A stretch of DNA of 64,000 nucleotides from Symbiodinium sp. CCMP2592 (taxonomy: Eukaryota > Sar > Dinophyceae > Suessiales > Symbiodiniaceae), in contig CAJNDT010002813.1 in assembly GCA_905221615.1 (NCBI GenBank), positions 693,501 through 757,500 on the forward strand. The letters are read 5' to 3'. The position numbers were made by a program, and so were the translations under genes. Numbering within the stretch: the stretch's first letter is position 1; the number at the start of each line of letters is the position of its first letter. Shown piece by piece: positions 51,690-63,190 of this stretch. Under the pieces are notes generated by a model. The model had not been told where the DNA came from and did not search any database. It saw only the letters and a list, made by a program, of their open reading frames with translations.

Positions 51690-51985
51690 TGCTGTACAGG
51701 AGTGTAGGCCGGACGAAAAAGTTCTCAACATAAAAGGTTTTAGTGTTGGTATCTTGGAGTGATCGTGGTTTGGACTTTGGTCGTGCCCACACCCCGCTAA
51801 ACAGCTCCAGGTACTCCCACACCCTTGTAATGTACCCCTACTGTACTACCACTTTACTAACTACCTTCTTACTACTGTACTTCTGTATTACTATTGCACT
51901 GCTACTGTACTACTGAATATGGTACTACTAGTGTACTACTGCATTACTACTGTGCTATTACTTGTACTACTACTGTACGACACAC
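51690..51985. repeat. TAC-rich repeat family, distal copy
   Basis: AGTTCTCAACATAAAAGG, GGTATCTTGGAGTGATCGTG, AAACAGCTCCAGGTACTCCC and a TACTACTGTACTACTG tract match the cluster at 49-50 kb. Confidence 0.85.
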
Positions 51986-52049
51986 CACTGCACCGCTCGA
52001 ATCCATGTGGGGAAGGTCGGCATTTCAATCAAATCCTAAACCCTTAGAC

Positions 52050-52480
52050 TCGATCACAACCCCCAACTTAAATTGATAAACTACTTTAAAAACAAATACA
52101 AACAAATTTGTAGACGTAGAACAGCAGGAAGCCAGGTTGAACAGCAGGATGCCATTTATCATTTGACTCAATCACAACCAAAACTATTTAAAAAGATTAA
52201 ATATTAACTTCAACAACAAATAAACAACAAATTTGTAGACATACAGCAGCAGGAAACCAAGTAGAACAACAGGAAGCCATTTGACTCAATCAGAAACAAA
52301 AACTCATAATTCACAAACATGTATTTTTTACACCAAAAATAAAAATAAAAATATTTTAACAACTGTAAAACACAAAAAACATATTTAAAAAACTTTTAAA
52401 TACAAAACAACACTTTTAAATACAAAAAACACTTTTAAACACAAATAAAGCCAACCACATACAAAAATAAGATTTTGGGT
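52050..52480. other. A-rich unique/simple DNA
   Basis: A/C-rich sequence with CAAACAAATTTGTAGAC and GAACAGCAGGA(A/T)GCC repeated at about 52.1, 52.13 and 52.26 kb, then A-rich CACTTTTAAA tracts resembling the array at 48.4-48.7 kb. Confidence 0.6.
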
Positions 52481-52559
52481 TCCTTTCATATAAGCCTTGT
52501 TGATCTAAACCCTGTGGTTCTGGTTCGGCGCAAAGGGTTAAGGACCAAACATAAAACCT

Positions 52560-52900
52560 GAACGGACCCAGGCCGTAAAGGAACGCCCCTAAACTGTGGC
52601 GCCGAACCCGAACTTAAACACCCTGAACCCTCGACCCTAGACCTAAAAGCTCAACCCTCGAATCGAACGCTGAACCCTAAACCCGAACCCCTAAACCCCT
52701 ACACCCTGATCCCTAAACCCTGAAACCTACAGCCTTAACACTAAACCCCAAACCCTGAAACCCAAACTTGAACCCTCAACCCCTAAACTCAAAACCCTGA
52801 AACCCTGAAAGCCTAAACCCTCGAACCTGAACCCAAAACTCTGAAACCCTGAAACCCTAAACTCCTATAGATCCCGTTAAAGGAACCCTTATAGACCCTT
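52560..52900. repeat. Telomere-like block, CCCTAAA/CCCTGAA orientation
   Basis: About 340 bp of CCCTAAA, CCCTGAA and CCCTCAA variants on one strand. Confidence 0.85.
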
Positions 52901-53065
52901 TTTAAAAAAGAACCCCAAACCCAAAGCCCTGAAACCCTCCACCGCCTCTTCGGCGTGTCCGCTGCCTTCCTAGGCCTCTGCTCGAACTTAATCTTTGCCT
53001 CCTCTCTGACAAAGCAGTCAGGGTTTAGGGTCTGGGGGTTGAAGGCTTTCAGGTTTTAGGGTTTA

Positions 53066-53142
53066 CCCAGAATCCCCAAAGTAGTTCCTTCTTGGGATTA
53101 CCTTATAGGATTCTATATATGAACCCCCCAAAAGGAACTGTC
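53066..53142. mobile_element. Family I element, right end lost
   Basis: Left end CCCAGAATCCCCAAAGTAGT after TA, interior GGGATTACCTTATAGGATTC, then AAAAGGAACTGTCAGTGC where AACTACTTTGGGG is expected. Confidence 0.7.
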
Positions 53143-53149
53143 AGTGCTG

Positions 53150-53640
53150 GACCCTAAATAAAGTGCTAGGGGTTAGGGTTTTTAGGGATGAAGGGTTTAG
53201 GGATTTAGGGCTTCGGGGACGCGAAGGAGCAGTATAATACCTTTTTAAAGGAACCCCAAATCCTATGAGCCCGAAAACCCTAAACCCTAAAGGAATCCTA
53301 TGATACTACCCTTTGCCGGGTTTCTTCTTTAATAAAGGGTTTAGGGCTTGGGGTAGTCTTTCGCTCCTTTTGGATAAAACCAGTGGTCCCCTTCTGAAGG
53401 GCTCTGTAGTATGGGATCCATGAAACGGGACTCCAGACGGCTGAAGATTTCCAGGGTTTTAGGCATTCAGGGCTTCAAGACATACTAAGCTTAAAAGTGT
53501 AGGGTTAGAACTTAAGGCTTAGGGCCTAGGGTTTACAAGGGTGTCTTACATGGGGTTTTAAAAGGTGTGTACAACTGATCAGTTGGAGAGGGCTTTATAT
53601 CTGCCGGCTGCTGTACTAATCAGGGCGACGTAACTTGGAA
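53150..53640. other. Gene-free heptamer DNA
   Basis: Degenerate TTTAGGG and CCCTAAA units. No coding frame. Confidence 0.5.
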
Positions 53641-53649
53641 CACCGGTGC

Positions 53650-53750
53650 CCAGAGACTCCTAAGTACCATAACCCCAATTAGGGTCCCTCTTAGGGTACT
53701 TATAAGTCTACTTACTACCTACTTACTAAGTCCCCCGACCCTCCAAGTGG
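53650..53750. mobile_element. Hybrid element: D-like left end, C-like right end
   Basis: Left GCCCAGAGACTCCTAAG resembles family D, while the interior GTACTTATAAG and right end TTACTAAGTCCCCCGACCCT with CCAAG are family C. A recombinant or an overlapping pair. Confidence 0.45.
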
Positions 53751-53899
53751 CGGCTCCTGCCTTCCCTTTCCTTTTGCAGCGGTTGGCTCTGAGAGAACAC
53801 CCGGCAGTCTCTGCGAGTCTTTGGGAAGCTGTGCGTGCTGGTCGGCGTGGTCAAGAAAAAGTAACCTATACCGGGGGTTAGGGCTTAGTTTAGGTTAAT

Positions 53900-54660
53900 T
53901 ATATTTAACGTAGATGAACCGAGGCTGCATTTCAGGGGCTAAATTGCTTTCTGAAGCTGTTATGAACTCCATCAAACCACAACGTTGGCTTTGGTTCATG
54001 CTGATCAGAAGAACACGGGCAATACAATATAGTACTGAAGTCAGGTTACGATCAACACTGGCCGTATATCATAGCAACTCGAACAATCATACTTGTGGTC
54101 CTTCTTTGGCCTCTTCTCGCGCTTCTTCTCCTCCGCAGACGGGGCGATGAACCCCATACCCCACCGTGAAGGCATAACGCATCCGAAAAACGCAGCCTCA
54201 TCGACTCGTGAAAGGGACACAATGTTTCCTCTAAGCATCACATCTTGGGGCTAAGGCTACCATCCGAAATTCCGTTCATAGTTCATACCAGACTTTTAAG
54301 ATGTCTCTACAGCACGGTATGCAGTTGCACACGATAGTGTGGAAAGCAAGCTCGCAGAATTCGTTGGCACTTGTCTGAAACTAGAAGTTTAAAGCTGTGT
54401 TTGGGCCAACAACGTGTGCAAGTATGCAAGTGTTGCAAACAGGCCCAAAACACAGGTTTGAGAAGGTGGCAGCTAGAAACAACATCGAACTCATTGAGCC
54501 ATGGCATAGAGTCGTAGTTGATCATTCTGCTACCAAGACCCCACCAAAGTAACCGGAATAGAATCCATGAACACCGGTTCCGTAAATAGAGTCGTAATTC
54601 ACAGCCATACACAGCCCATACTGAGCTAAATCGACAAATCCCGGTAGCTTAAGCCTCACA
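53900..54660. other. Unique DNA, no supported gene
   Basis: Heptamer-free. Frames at 53914-54150 (+), 54041-54241 (-, begins MMLRGNIVSLSRVDEAAFFG) and 54307-54612 (-) overlap one another and lack recognised domains. A small gene is possible, not supported. Confidence 0.35.
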
Positions 54661-54937
54661 ACCTTAAACCCGATAGTCCTTACAAGCCGCCTCTACATCC
54701 CTTTTAACAACTTCTTCGACAGGAGCCCCGCCCATCCTACTTGTCGGGTATCATGGGGAATTAAAAGTTAACCTGTTTGGTTATATAGGGATTGCATAGG
54801 GGGCTATGCTACCCAAACAAGGTTAAAGGTTTCCTACTCTACTACTTAGCCATGCTTCCTTCCGCGCAGCCGTCGTCGCAATTGCCGGTGCAGCGGACTT
54901 CTGCACCTCTGCGGCGCAAGGAGTCACGGCAACCCTA

Positions 54938-55027
54938 CCCATAGGCCCCAAAGTAGTTCCTTTTTGGGATTGCCTTATAGGATTCTGCATATGAATCCCA
55001 AAATGGAACTACTTTGGGGCTTATGGG
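54938..55027. mobile_element. MITE-like hairpin, family I copy 4
   Basis: 90 bp, TA-flanked (54936-54937, 55028-55029), ends CCCATAGGCCCCAAAGTAGT and ACTACTTTGGGGCTTATGGG. Confidence 0.85.
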
Positions 55028-55520
55028 TAAACCCTGAACCTTAACCGCGGGTTTATATGGAGTTCCTTTACGGGCTCTGGCGGGCGTAAGACTTACGGCT
55101 CAGAGTTTGGAGTTCAGAGTTTGGGGTTTGGAGCTTGGCCGTCATGCTTTGAGGCTCCGGGTTTAAGGCACCAGGACTTAAGCAAGTGCGTCTGTAACTA
55201 CCAGCGAAGCCCGTATTGCTCCGAATTTCGGAAGCCCCTGGGTCCTTAGGTACAGGATTTTTAGCAGCACAAAGCTAAAACAGCAATTGTAACCAACTCT
55301 TTGGAGCTCCTTCCATTGCAAAAACCCGTACTTACAAAGCACACAAACACAGAAACACATGCACATACATGTCTATCTATGATAGACATACTTACTAAGT
55401 CAGTCATTTCCAAAACCCTCATTAGAACCCTTCAACCCTAAACCCTCTAAAGCCCTTAAACCCCTTACACCCTAAACCTTAAACCGTGAAACCTATTTCC
55501 AAAACCCGTGGCTTCGGGTA

Positions 55521-55629
55521 CCCAGAGACTCCAATATCCCTTAATTCGGGAATAATCCTTAAATCATATTAAGGATCCTACTATAATTCATGGTATATTC
55601 CTTAATTAAGGGATATTGGAGTCTCTGGG
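55521..55629. mobile_element. MITE-like hairpin, family D copy 5
   Basis: 109 bp, TA-flanked (55519-55520, 55630-55631), ends CCCAGAGACTCCAATATCCC and GGGATATTGGAGTCTCTGGG. The best-preserved D copy. Confidence 0.85.
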
Positions 55630-55693
55630 TAACTGCAGCCTCGTCGTTTTTCGGCTGCTCCATCTTCCGCTTCTTGGGCAGCGTGACCTCTTT

Positions 55694-55815
55694 CCAAGGG
55701 TAAAAGGAGGGACCCTTAATGAGGACCCCTATAGGTATATACCCTTAATATAATAGCCATTATATACCCATCATAGGGTAGGGGTCCCCATTACGGATCC
55801 CTCCTTTTCCCCTCT
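55694..55815. mobile_element. Hairpin, family N copy 2
   Basis: Arms CCAAGGGTAAAAGGAGGGAC and ATCCCTCCTTTTCCCCTC, longer centre than copy 1 (TATATACCCTTAATATAATA...). Confidence 0.7.
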
Positions 55816-55929
55816 GAAAGGTTCATGTGACGTAGTAAACAGGGCTGGGGTGAGTTCCTTTTAGGGGCACGGTAGGGTTCTGTATATGGAAACTAAACAG
55901 AGGTCCTGTAGGGGATCTATAAGGGTTTA

Positions 55930-56019
55930 CCTGTGGCTCCAAAAACACACCGTTTCAAGGGTTCTACCCTCTGAAGAAGCGGCCATACCCTACTGTTTTG
56001 TTGGGTTTGGGGTCACAGG
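55930..56019. mobile_element. MITE-like hairpin, family B copy 8
   Basis: 90 bp, TA-flanked, ends CCTGTGGCTCCAAAAACAC and GGGTTTGGGGTCACAGG. Confidence 0.8.
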
Positions 56020-56093
56020 TAGGGCTTAGGGGATCATGAGGCTTAGTTCACAGAATAAATTTAAAGGGTACTATAGGGTCCTACGGTGGATGA

Positions 56094-56188
56094 TATATAT
56101 ATATATATATATCTTGCATTACCTTATTGACCCCAGACTATGGGAATTATGGTCTATTCCTTTTTATGGGTAACCATGTCATCAACCG
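56094..56188. mobile_element. MITE-like hairpin, family M copy 4
   Basis: Ends CGGTGGATGATATATATA and ATGTCATCAACCG, preceded by TA. The ATATAAATCC segment has expanded into an AT microsatellite, and the right arm has lost part of the GCAGGATTTAT stretch. Confidence 0.7.
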
Positions 56189-56303
56189 CAGAAAAGGGTT
56201 TCCCTTTAAGGGCTTGAGGTTTACACCCCAACGGCCGACGGGGTCGGGCTGTGAGGCTTGGTATCTGGGGTCCTAAAGAAGGCATAGAGAAATACAAACT
56301 TCC

Positions 56304-56486
56304 TGCATCCCCAAACCCTGCAAAATACTAGGTTATACCCCAGATTAGAGGTAGGTTAAGCAGCACTTTAAGAGCCATAAGAGCCATAGAACTTACGTGT
56401 ATCCCCAAACCCTACAAAATACTAGGTTATGACCCCTAAATTGGGGGGATCTGACCCGTAAAACACTGGGTTTTGGGATCCACAGG
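56304..56486. mobile_element. Family B remnants: a left half and a full copy
   Basis: ATCCCCAAACCCTGCAAAAT with ACTAGGTTATACCCC at 56307-56342 is a B left half. A fuller copy runs 56396-56486: CGTGTATCCCCAAACCC, AATACTAGGTTATGACCCC, TTTTGGGATCCACAGG. Confidence 0.65.
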
Positions 56487-56605
56487 TTAGAACCGCTTCC
56501 AACCCCAAACAAGGTACACCGAACTGTACTTACTAAGTCCCATGAACCCCCAAGTACCCTTATAGAACCCTTATAGAACCCTTTTTCCTCCCCTTACAGA
56601 CGAAA

Positions 56606-56730
56606 CCTATAGATCCCTAAAGGAGCCCTCAAAGGAACCCCAGAGATCCCTAAAGGAGCCCTCAAAGGAACCCCAGAGATCCCTATAGGAGCCCTCAAAG
56701 GAACCCTAGAGATCCCTTAAAGGAGCCCAC
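56606..56730. repeat. 33-bp tandem array
   Basis: GATCCC starts at 56612, 56645, 56678 and 56711; unit contains AAAGGAGCCCTCAAAGGAAC. A related unit recurs at about 57150-57215. Confidence 0.9.
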
Positions 56731-56814
56731 AGACCTTGCAGTTCTTCAGTTCGTACAATCTCCATACGAAGATGGCCGAATTTTTGCAGCATTGGCATTG
56801 GAGCACCAGGGTTT

Positions 56815-57220
56815 AGGGTTTAGGGTTTAGGGTTTAGGTCCAAATTCCTCCCCACGGGCGGATTGAGGTCCGGCCCAGCAGGCGCGGCGAATCCGTCATC
56901 GTGGCTTCTGCACCCCCAGCACACTTGAGGAAACTCTCTTCACGTTCTGAGACACGCGCGGCGCAAGTCAAGGGGAAGGCTAAGACTTGGAATTGTAGTC
57001 GTCATCACGGTTTAGGGTTTAGGGTGCGCTCTCTGCGAAGTACCAAGGGCTCGTTGGGTGCCTCTTCGGTGGCCTTGGCCGCTGGCTTCTTGCTTGTGGT
57101 CCTGGTCCCCGTCTTGGCCCGTGCCAGCTCGGAGCGAGCCCTGAAAGAAATCCTATACATCCCCTAAAGAAGCCCTCAAAGGAACCCTAGGGATCCCTTA
57201 AAGGAGCCCTCTATATGCTT
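56815..57220 (+). other. Heptamer tract and a doubtful frame
   Basis: Clean TTTAGGG units occur at 56812-56838 and 57008-57026. The 88-codon frame at 56901-57167 includes a hydrophobic segment (ASSVALAAGFLLVVLVPVLA) but crosses a heptamer tract, so it may be chance. Confidence 0.3.
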
Positions 57221-57399
57221 TAGGATGTAGGGTCCTTCTTGAAGGACGCACATGAAGAAATCATGACAGGGAACCCCTTACCATGGAACCCTACTATAGA
57301 TCCCCTATAGACCCCTTTAATGAAACCCTTTGAATGAACCCCCAAAATACTAGGAACCCCCAAAAATTGAAGTTTTGTAGGGTCGTTTCGTTTCAGGGT

Positions 57400-58120
57400 C
57401 CGGAATCCCTAAACCCTAAACCCTAAAACCCTAAACCCTCAACCCTAAACCCCTAAGCCCTGAACCCCTAAACCCTAAATCTACTTTCTAGATCCTCCCG
57501 GGATTCTGGGAAGCCCGATCTCGGCACCTCGTCCCCAGGCAGAGCCGAGGCCTCCGGAGGAAGCGCTTCCTCCCGGCAGTCAATGAGGCATTTTAAGATT
57601 TAGGAGTTGGGTTTAATTCATGGTTTAAGGGTTTAGGATTTAGGGTTTAAGGGTTTAGGATTCAGGGTTTAAGGGTTGAGGATGTACGATTCAGGGGTTA
57701 GGGGATAGGATTTAAGGATTCGGGCCCGACACCAAGAACCGTCGCACCTCCTTAAACGCAATCTTAAGCCCTGTGGAGACCAGGGCCTGAAAAGCCGCAG
57801 CAGAGTCGAGGCCAGGCTTAGGGTTTAGGGTTTAGGATTTAGGGTTTAGGGTTTAGGATTTAGGGTTTAGGGTTTAAGCTTCATCCCAAGGGGTTTAGGG
57901 TTACGATTTTCAAAGGGATCGATAGGGTTTAGGGTTCCTGTAAAGGGTCTATAAGGGATACTATAAGGGTACTTTAATGTAGGGTTTAGAGTTCCTTTTC
58001 AGGGTCCAAAGGACCCAATAATTAGGTATTCGGTTTTAGGATAGTAGTTATGTAGGTTAGGATTTTGGAGAGTATATGATTATTGGGTACTTGGACCCTT
58101 GGGGTCATCTCAAAGCGTTA
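57400..58120. repeat. Telomere-like blocks of both orientations
   Basis: CCCTAAA at 57405-57480, TTTAGGG/TTTAGGATT at 57595-57720 and 57815-57900, plus 24-mer monomers at 57905-57975. A decayed family V hairpin (GGGTCCAAAGGACCC ... GGGTACTTGGACCC) lies at about 57997-58102. Confidence 0.8.
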
Positions 58121-58439
58121 AGGGTTTGTAGCTTTTCTTAGGGTTCTTTACAGGGTTCTTCAGGCTTGCTGGTTCAAAGTGCTACAAGAAGGGCTTGGCG
58201 GGTTTGGGGTTCCTTTATGGGGTTCTTCAGGTTTGGGATATTTACGAGGCTACTAGACGGGCGCAGGATTGGGGGCAAGTAGAAGGGTATATAACCCTCT
58301 GGAAAGTACTTTTTTGCGACCCGCATCTGTTAACCCGCCCTAAATGCGTCATAGAACCCTGGTAGATCCCTTGCTTCCCTTCTAGATCTGCTTAAACACC
58401 CCTAAAGAAGCTGAGTGCATAAAGGCCGGAGACTCTTCA

Positions 58440-59110
58440 TGTGGCATCTGCTCGATGGAATCATTAGGACTTAGGGTTTATGGTTTATGGTTTAGGTTTT
58501 AGGGGTTTAGGGGTTCTCAGGCTTTAGTAAGTTCTAGGGTGGAGGGCCTTCCCGGACCCCTCAAGTCATCTAAACACGGAGAGAAAACCACCCCAGACCC
58601 CAAACCCCTAAACCAAAAACCCAAACCTCTCAAGCCTAAAGGTCTGGGTTCATGAAGGTCCTCGCATTTCGGCGGCGCCCCGGGCGTGAAGGGATCGAAG
58701 CCCCACCTCGCTCAAGGTTTAGGGTTTAGGGTTAATAGGGTATAGGCGTGTTTTAGGGTTTTAGGGTTTAGGGTTTGTAGGGTTTTAGAGTTTAGGGTCT
58801 TAATTTTGGGGTTTATAGGTTTAGGGTTTAGGGGTTTAGGGTCTTAATTTCGGGGTTTATAGCTTTCCCGCAGAACCCTATACCCCTTAATTAAAGAATA
58901 CACCTTAAATTACAAGGGGCTGCATAATATTAGTTAAGCCATACTCCTTAATTAGGGGATATTGGGTTGACTGGGTTAGGGTTTAGCACTGAAGGTGTTC
59001 CTTTTGGGCATATGGGCTGTTAGGGGTTCTATAAAAGTCCCCCTAAAGGGGCGCAAGAGGGTGTAGGGCTTTGGCGGTTTATCTAGGGTTTAGGGGTAAG
59101 CGTTTTGTGG
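58440..59110. repeat. Telomere-like blocks, mostly TTTAGGG
   Basis: Runs at 58460-58520, 58715-58860 and 58975-59100. The unit TTAGGGTCTTAATTTNGGGG, followed by TTTATAG, is duplicated at about 58795 and 58840. A decayed family D interior lies at about 58866-58975. Confidence 0.8.
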
Positions 59111-59209
59111 TTCAGGGTGCAGAGTGTAGGGTTGTCAGATCTTGCAATCTGCAATGGGCGCATAGGGGTTTCTAAAGGAAATGAAATTCAAGGGCTTAGG
59201 GGTGAGGTT

Positions 59210-59321
59210 CTAGACCCAAGAGTAGCCTAGGAATAAAAAGGGTGCCCTTTTTGGTTTAAAGGGGCTTATAAGGGAACCTGAACCCCCAAAAAAGGGAACA
59301 AAGGCCTACTCTAGGTCCTAG
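59210..59321. mobile_element. Terminal-inverted-repeat element, family K copy 2
   Basis: 112 bp with ends CTAGACCCAAGAGTAGCC and GGCCTACTCTAGGTCCTAG. GGTT abuts both ends (59206-59209, 59322-59325). Confidence 0.7.
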
Positions 59322-59347
59322 GGTTTAGGGCCTAGGGGTTTACAACA

Positions 59348-59443
59348 GGGGGTCTGAATAATTGGAGCAGGGCTTTGGGGCCTAGTATCGTCTGGCTATA
59401 CTAAGCAACTGTGAGGAAAGTTGTTGAAATTTGTTCAGGACCC
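59348..59443. mobile_element. Hairpin, family Q copy 5
   Basis: Ends GGGGGTCTGAATAATTGG and AAATTTGTTCAGGACCC; centre diverged. Confidence 0.5.
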
Positions 59444-59578
59444 GAAACCCTAAACCCTAAAGTTACTAGCCCTAAACCCTAAATCGTTTAGGTGTTTGTC
59501 GTCCAGGATTGATGCTGGCAGCTCGGAGTTCGGGATCGATGATTTTGTCACCACGTAAGTCCTAGATCCTGCGATCGC

Positions 59579-59678
59579 GGCCTTGATAATTCGAATAAGG
59601 CTTTGGGGTGCATGATACTAGAATTAGATTAAGGGCCCTCCCCCCAAAAAATAGTATAGGTAATTATGTTAGGGCCCC
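59579..59678. mobile_element. Hairpin, family Q copy 6
   Basis: Ends GCGGCCTTGATAATTCG and GGTAATTATGTTAGGGCCCC with the Q interior GGCTTTGGGG...CCCCCCAAAAAATAGTATAGG. Confidence 0.65.
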
Positions 59679-59689
59679 TTTTGTAAAAC

Positions 59690-60600
59690 CTAAATCCTTA
59701 GCACAAGGCTTCCATGGTTATGGCTGCGCAGTTGGTAAGTTTGAGCAGTAGGCACGGCCCACAGATTGTTCGGTAGTCAGAACATGCTGCCTCTGGACAT
59801 ACCATCTCATTGCCCGCCTTGCAACTACCGTATGTCGTTAATGTAGTAGAGCAAGCAATGGCGATCATAACAGCACTAGTGAACCCTGAGCCAGTGATTG
59901 CAGCAACAACCACGACAGCAAGGTCGGGAACAATGCCAAACCCTGACCAGCACGTGTGAAATAAAGTCTCCAGCATAGAAAGCTCATTTCATCTGTGTGC
60001 ATCCTAATACGACCACCACACTGACATCATTGCTTTCCACTAATCCCAATGCAGAGACGGACCATTAAACTCTAGACAGCATACATAGTCTATCACAATA
60101 CTATTTCTGAATTTCGCCAGCAAGGAGAACTATCCTAAAGACACTACACATCATGCAATCTCAGCAACTTAGCCGGTGCAGGCCCTCGTCTAGCACAAGA
60201 GCTAATGCGGGGAACTGCAACAACATTCAAAAAACATAGTAACCATGGAAGCAACAGTTCAACAACAATCACAGTAACAAGCCTAGCCCTAAAGCCCAAC
60301 GAACATGCGTGCAATCCTGACTGAGAACAATCGAAAAGCTTAAGCACTCAGCTAGCGGCTCGAGCACGCGCCAGCATTCCGTGCCCTTGGGACCGTGGAA
60401 ACGCACCTGCGGAAACGATGAGATGTGCGGACATGGAGGTTGAGGGTTCAGAGCTTTCTTTTAGGCGACAAAGACTTAGAAGAAAGAACTAAGCCTGTCT
60501 TCTAGAGGAATCTGTATCTGGTTTCGATCTAGGCACAAAGGTTCTATGGTCTAATCATCGTCCGCCGTTCGGGCGGATTTTTTGTCCAGTTTCATGGGAC
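59690..60600. other. Unique DNA, possible small minus-strand frame
   Basis: Heptamer-free. A 92-codon minus-strand frame (59698-59976) starts MLETLFHTCWSGFGIVPDLA and includes a hydrophobic stretch VVVVAAITGSGFTSAVMIAI, then several cysteines. It could encode a membrane peptide but has no recognised family or splice context. Confidence 0.3.
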
Positions 60601-60733
60601 TTCTGGTAGAATTAGAAGTTGGATCCCTAAACCCTAAACCCATGATTTCTTTTTACAAAGTTTCGTGGCAGGAGGATAACTGATGCAAGCCCCAAGCGCT
60701 GAACCGCTCCGGTGCCTCACTCTGAAACCCTTA

Positions 60734-60836
60734 AAGTAAAAGCCAGAAACTTGGAATATGATTATCCTACACCCTTTATGGTAAATTATAGGGTATCCTA
60801 CCCTGAAGCCATATTCCAACTTTCTGGAGTTCCCTT
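60734..60836. mobile_element. MITE-like hairpin, family F copy 4, reverse orientation
   Basis: AGTAAAAGCCAGAAACTTGG at the left and TCCAACTTTCTGGAGTTCCC at the right, with TAAA before and TTTA after, as in copy 3 reversed. Confidence 0.75.
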
Positions 60837-61379
60837 TAGAAACCCGGGCCTGGACCCGAAACCCCAAACCACAACCTCGATTCCCTGTAGAAGGTTTGCA
60901 GAGATGTACAAAAACAGACACACACACATGCGTTTATGTATGTGCTTGCGCATATATGTATATATATATATATATGCTACCCCCCCTCAAGGATCCACCT
61001 TTTTCGTGTGTTTGAAAGCCGGATGCGAAATAGTTGATATTCTATAACGTATTCCCTTCTCTTTACAAGTCCTTCACTAAATACGCTTCGACTGCATCAA
61101 AGATTTCGCAGATCCTACATTCTGCATTTCCTTCATATACACCCTGAGTTTTTCCAAGCGACATACATTCGCGTACGGCTTCTTCTCGTGTTGCAAAAGA
61201 ACGCAAGCTTGCATGCATGTTCTGTGTGTGTATAGGTTTTTGCATGCAGCAGTATGGGTTCTGAAGGTAACACGCAACAGGAGGGCAAAGATATATCATC
61301 CCATATAGATATGAAAAGAGGGCCCTATTTCTACACCTCCCATATATAAGATGCAGAACGTTTCAGGGTTCAATACCTT

Positions 61380-63190
61380 GTATTTCACCAATAAAGTACC
61401 CTTTAGATTACATCTTAGAATATTTTGCAAAATTCCACTCTCATAACCTTTATATCTTGTAGAAATCCATCTGAATATCCTGTCGCATACCGTATACAAG
61501 ACCACCTATATATGATACACCCCGCACGCATTATATTACACATACCCTATAGGACACTCTATACAAGACACTATATAGAATATCTTATAGGATATCCTGT
61601 AGAATACTTTCTCTATGTATCTTGCAACCTTTCATATGGAATGCACTGATATAGAATACCCTCATGCCGTATTGAATACCCTAGAGCCTCTAGAATACCT
61701 TATCATAAAGTTTCAGTCATAGCCCGTATATCGTTTGAAAACCTGGGGTACCTGACAGAATACGACATAGAATACCCTACAGAATACCGTATGGAACACA
61801 TAGTACCCTCTTTATATCGTACGCCTCATGGAAGACCGTCTGGAATACTCTATAGAAGACCTTACAGAATGCCCCTATGGCCCTATATATGACAATCCAT
61901 GTATACAGTATATATATATATACATATACTTTGAACACCTATAACACCGCACGCATTATATTACACATACCCTATAGGACACTCTATACAAGGCACTATA
62001 TAGAATGTTTTATAGGATGTCCTGTAGAATTCTTTCTCTATGTATCTAGAAACCTTTCATATGGAATGCACTGATATAGAATACCCTCATGCCTTATTGA
62101 ATACCCTAGAGCCTCTAGAATACCTTATCATAAAGTTTCAGTCATAGCCCGTATATCTTTTGAATATCCAGAGTACCTAACAGAATACGACATAGAGTAC
62201 CCTACAAAATACTTTATGGAACACATAGCACCCTCTATATGTCGTGCTCCTCATGGAAGACCGTCTGGAATACTCTATAGAAGACCTTGCAGAATGCCCA
62301 TACGGCCCTATACATGACAGTGCTTGTATACAGTACATATACCCTGAACCCATATAACACTTAGTGGCCCAAAACCAAACTTTTCAACTTTTGGCCCCTA
62401 ATAAGGTAATCTTATTGCGAAAGTTCAAACTTTTTACACTCCCAAAGGTATTTGGGAAGTAAGAATACCTATATATATAACCTTTCAACGAGCCCAAGAT
62501 TTGAGAACCCCTCATAAAGAAACAGCCGAGGGGGAAAAGGAATTTCTAGGAGTGATCCAGGAGTCCAAGAGAATAACCTAAAGAATACCACAAACCTCAA
62601 AGAATTTCGTGCCGGTCACCCTAGGTAATACGTTATAGAATACCCCTTATATACCTCATATATATTTTCTTGAGTGCCCCCTATAGCCGTATAGCCTATA
62701 CATTAGGTTATAGAATACGTTCTATAAGATAATCTTCACGTTCATGTTGATGCCTTGTACAATCCGTTATACAATGCGTTATGGTGTACCCGATAGAGAG
62801 CCCAAAACAACGTTACATACTAGGCTTTTTATAGGCCTTGTAGAATATCATCTGCGATCCCCTACAGACTAGCTTACAGAATATACACAATGTCTATGAT
62901 ACCCTCTGAGTACCGCATAGGAAGTCCTAAAGATAACCCTATGGAATATTCTATAACATACCCGTAAAATGCACCATAGAATGCCTTGTAGATTACTTTA
63001 TAGATAACGGGTTAATGGGAGGAAAATCAGGAGCAGAATGCTCTGTGCTATACCTGCTATGTGCCCGCTGAAGAAATCAAAAACAAGAGCATATAGAACA
63101 CCTTACACGATACTCCTTCTTTACATCTTAAAGACTTTCATATAAATACCCATAGATTATAGAAACCTTTTATACCTTTATGAATCTGGT
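61380..63190. repeat. AGAATACCCTATAG-rich quasi-periodic stretch
   Basis: AGAATACC, TATAGAAT and GGAATAC motifs recur every 15-20 bp for nearly 1.8 kb, interrupted at about 62360-62600. Short Tyr/Ile/His frames are by-products. Confidence 0.75.
61522..62363. repeat. 425-bp tandem duplication
   Basis: CCGCACGCATTATATTACAC begins at 61522 and 61947. The copies share ATGGAATGCACTGATATAGA, TAAAGTTTCAGTCATAGCCC and GAAGACCGTCTGGAATACTC and end in CATATAACAC-like sequence. Divergence is a few percent; copy 1 has an expanded AT tract near 61.91 kb. Confidence 0.9.

Noticed and set aside
59698..59976. Small membrane protein gene on the minus strand
   Set aside because: Plausible hydrophobic segment but no family, start context or homologous copy; kept only as a note in the region entry.
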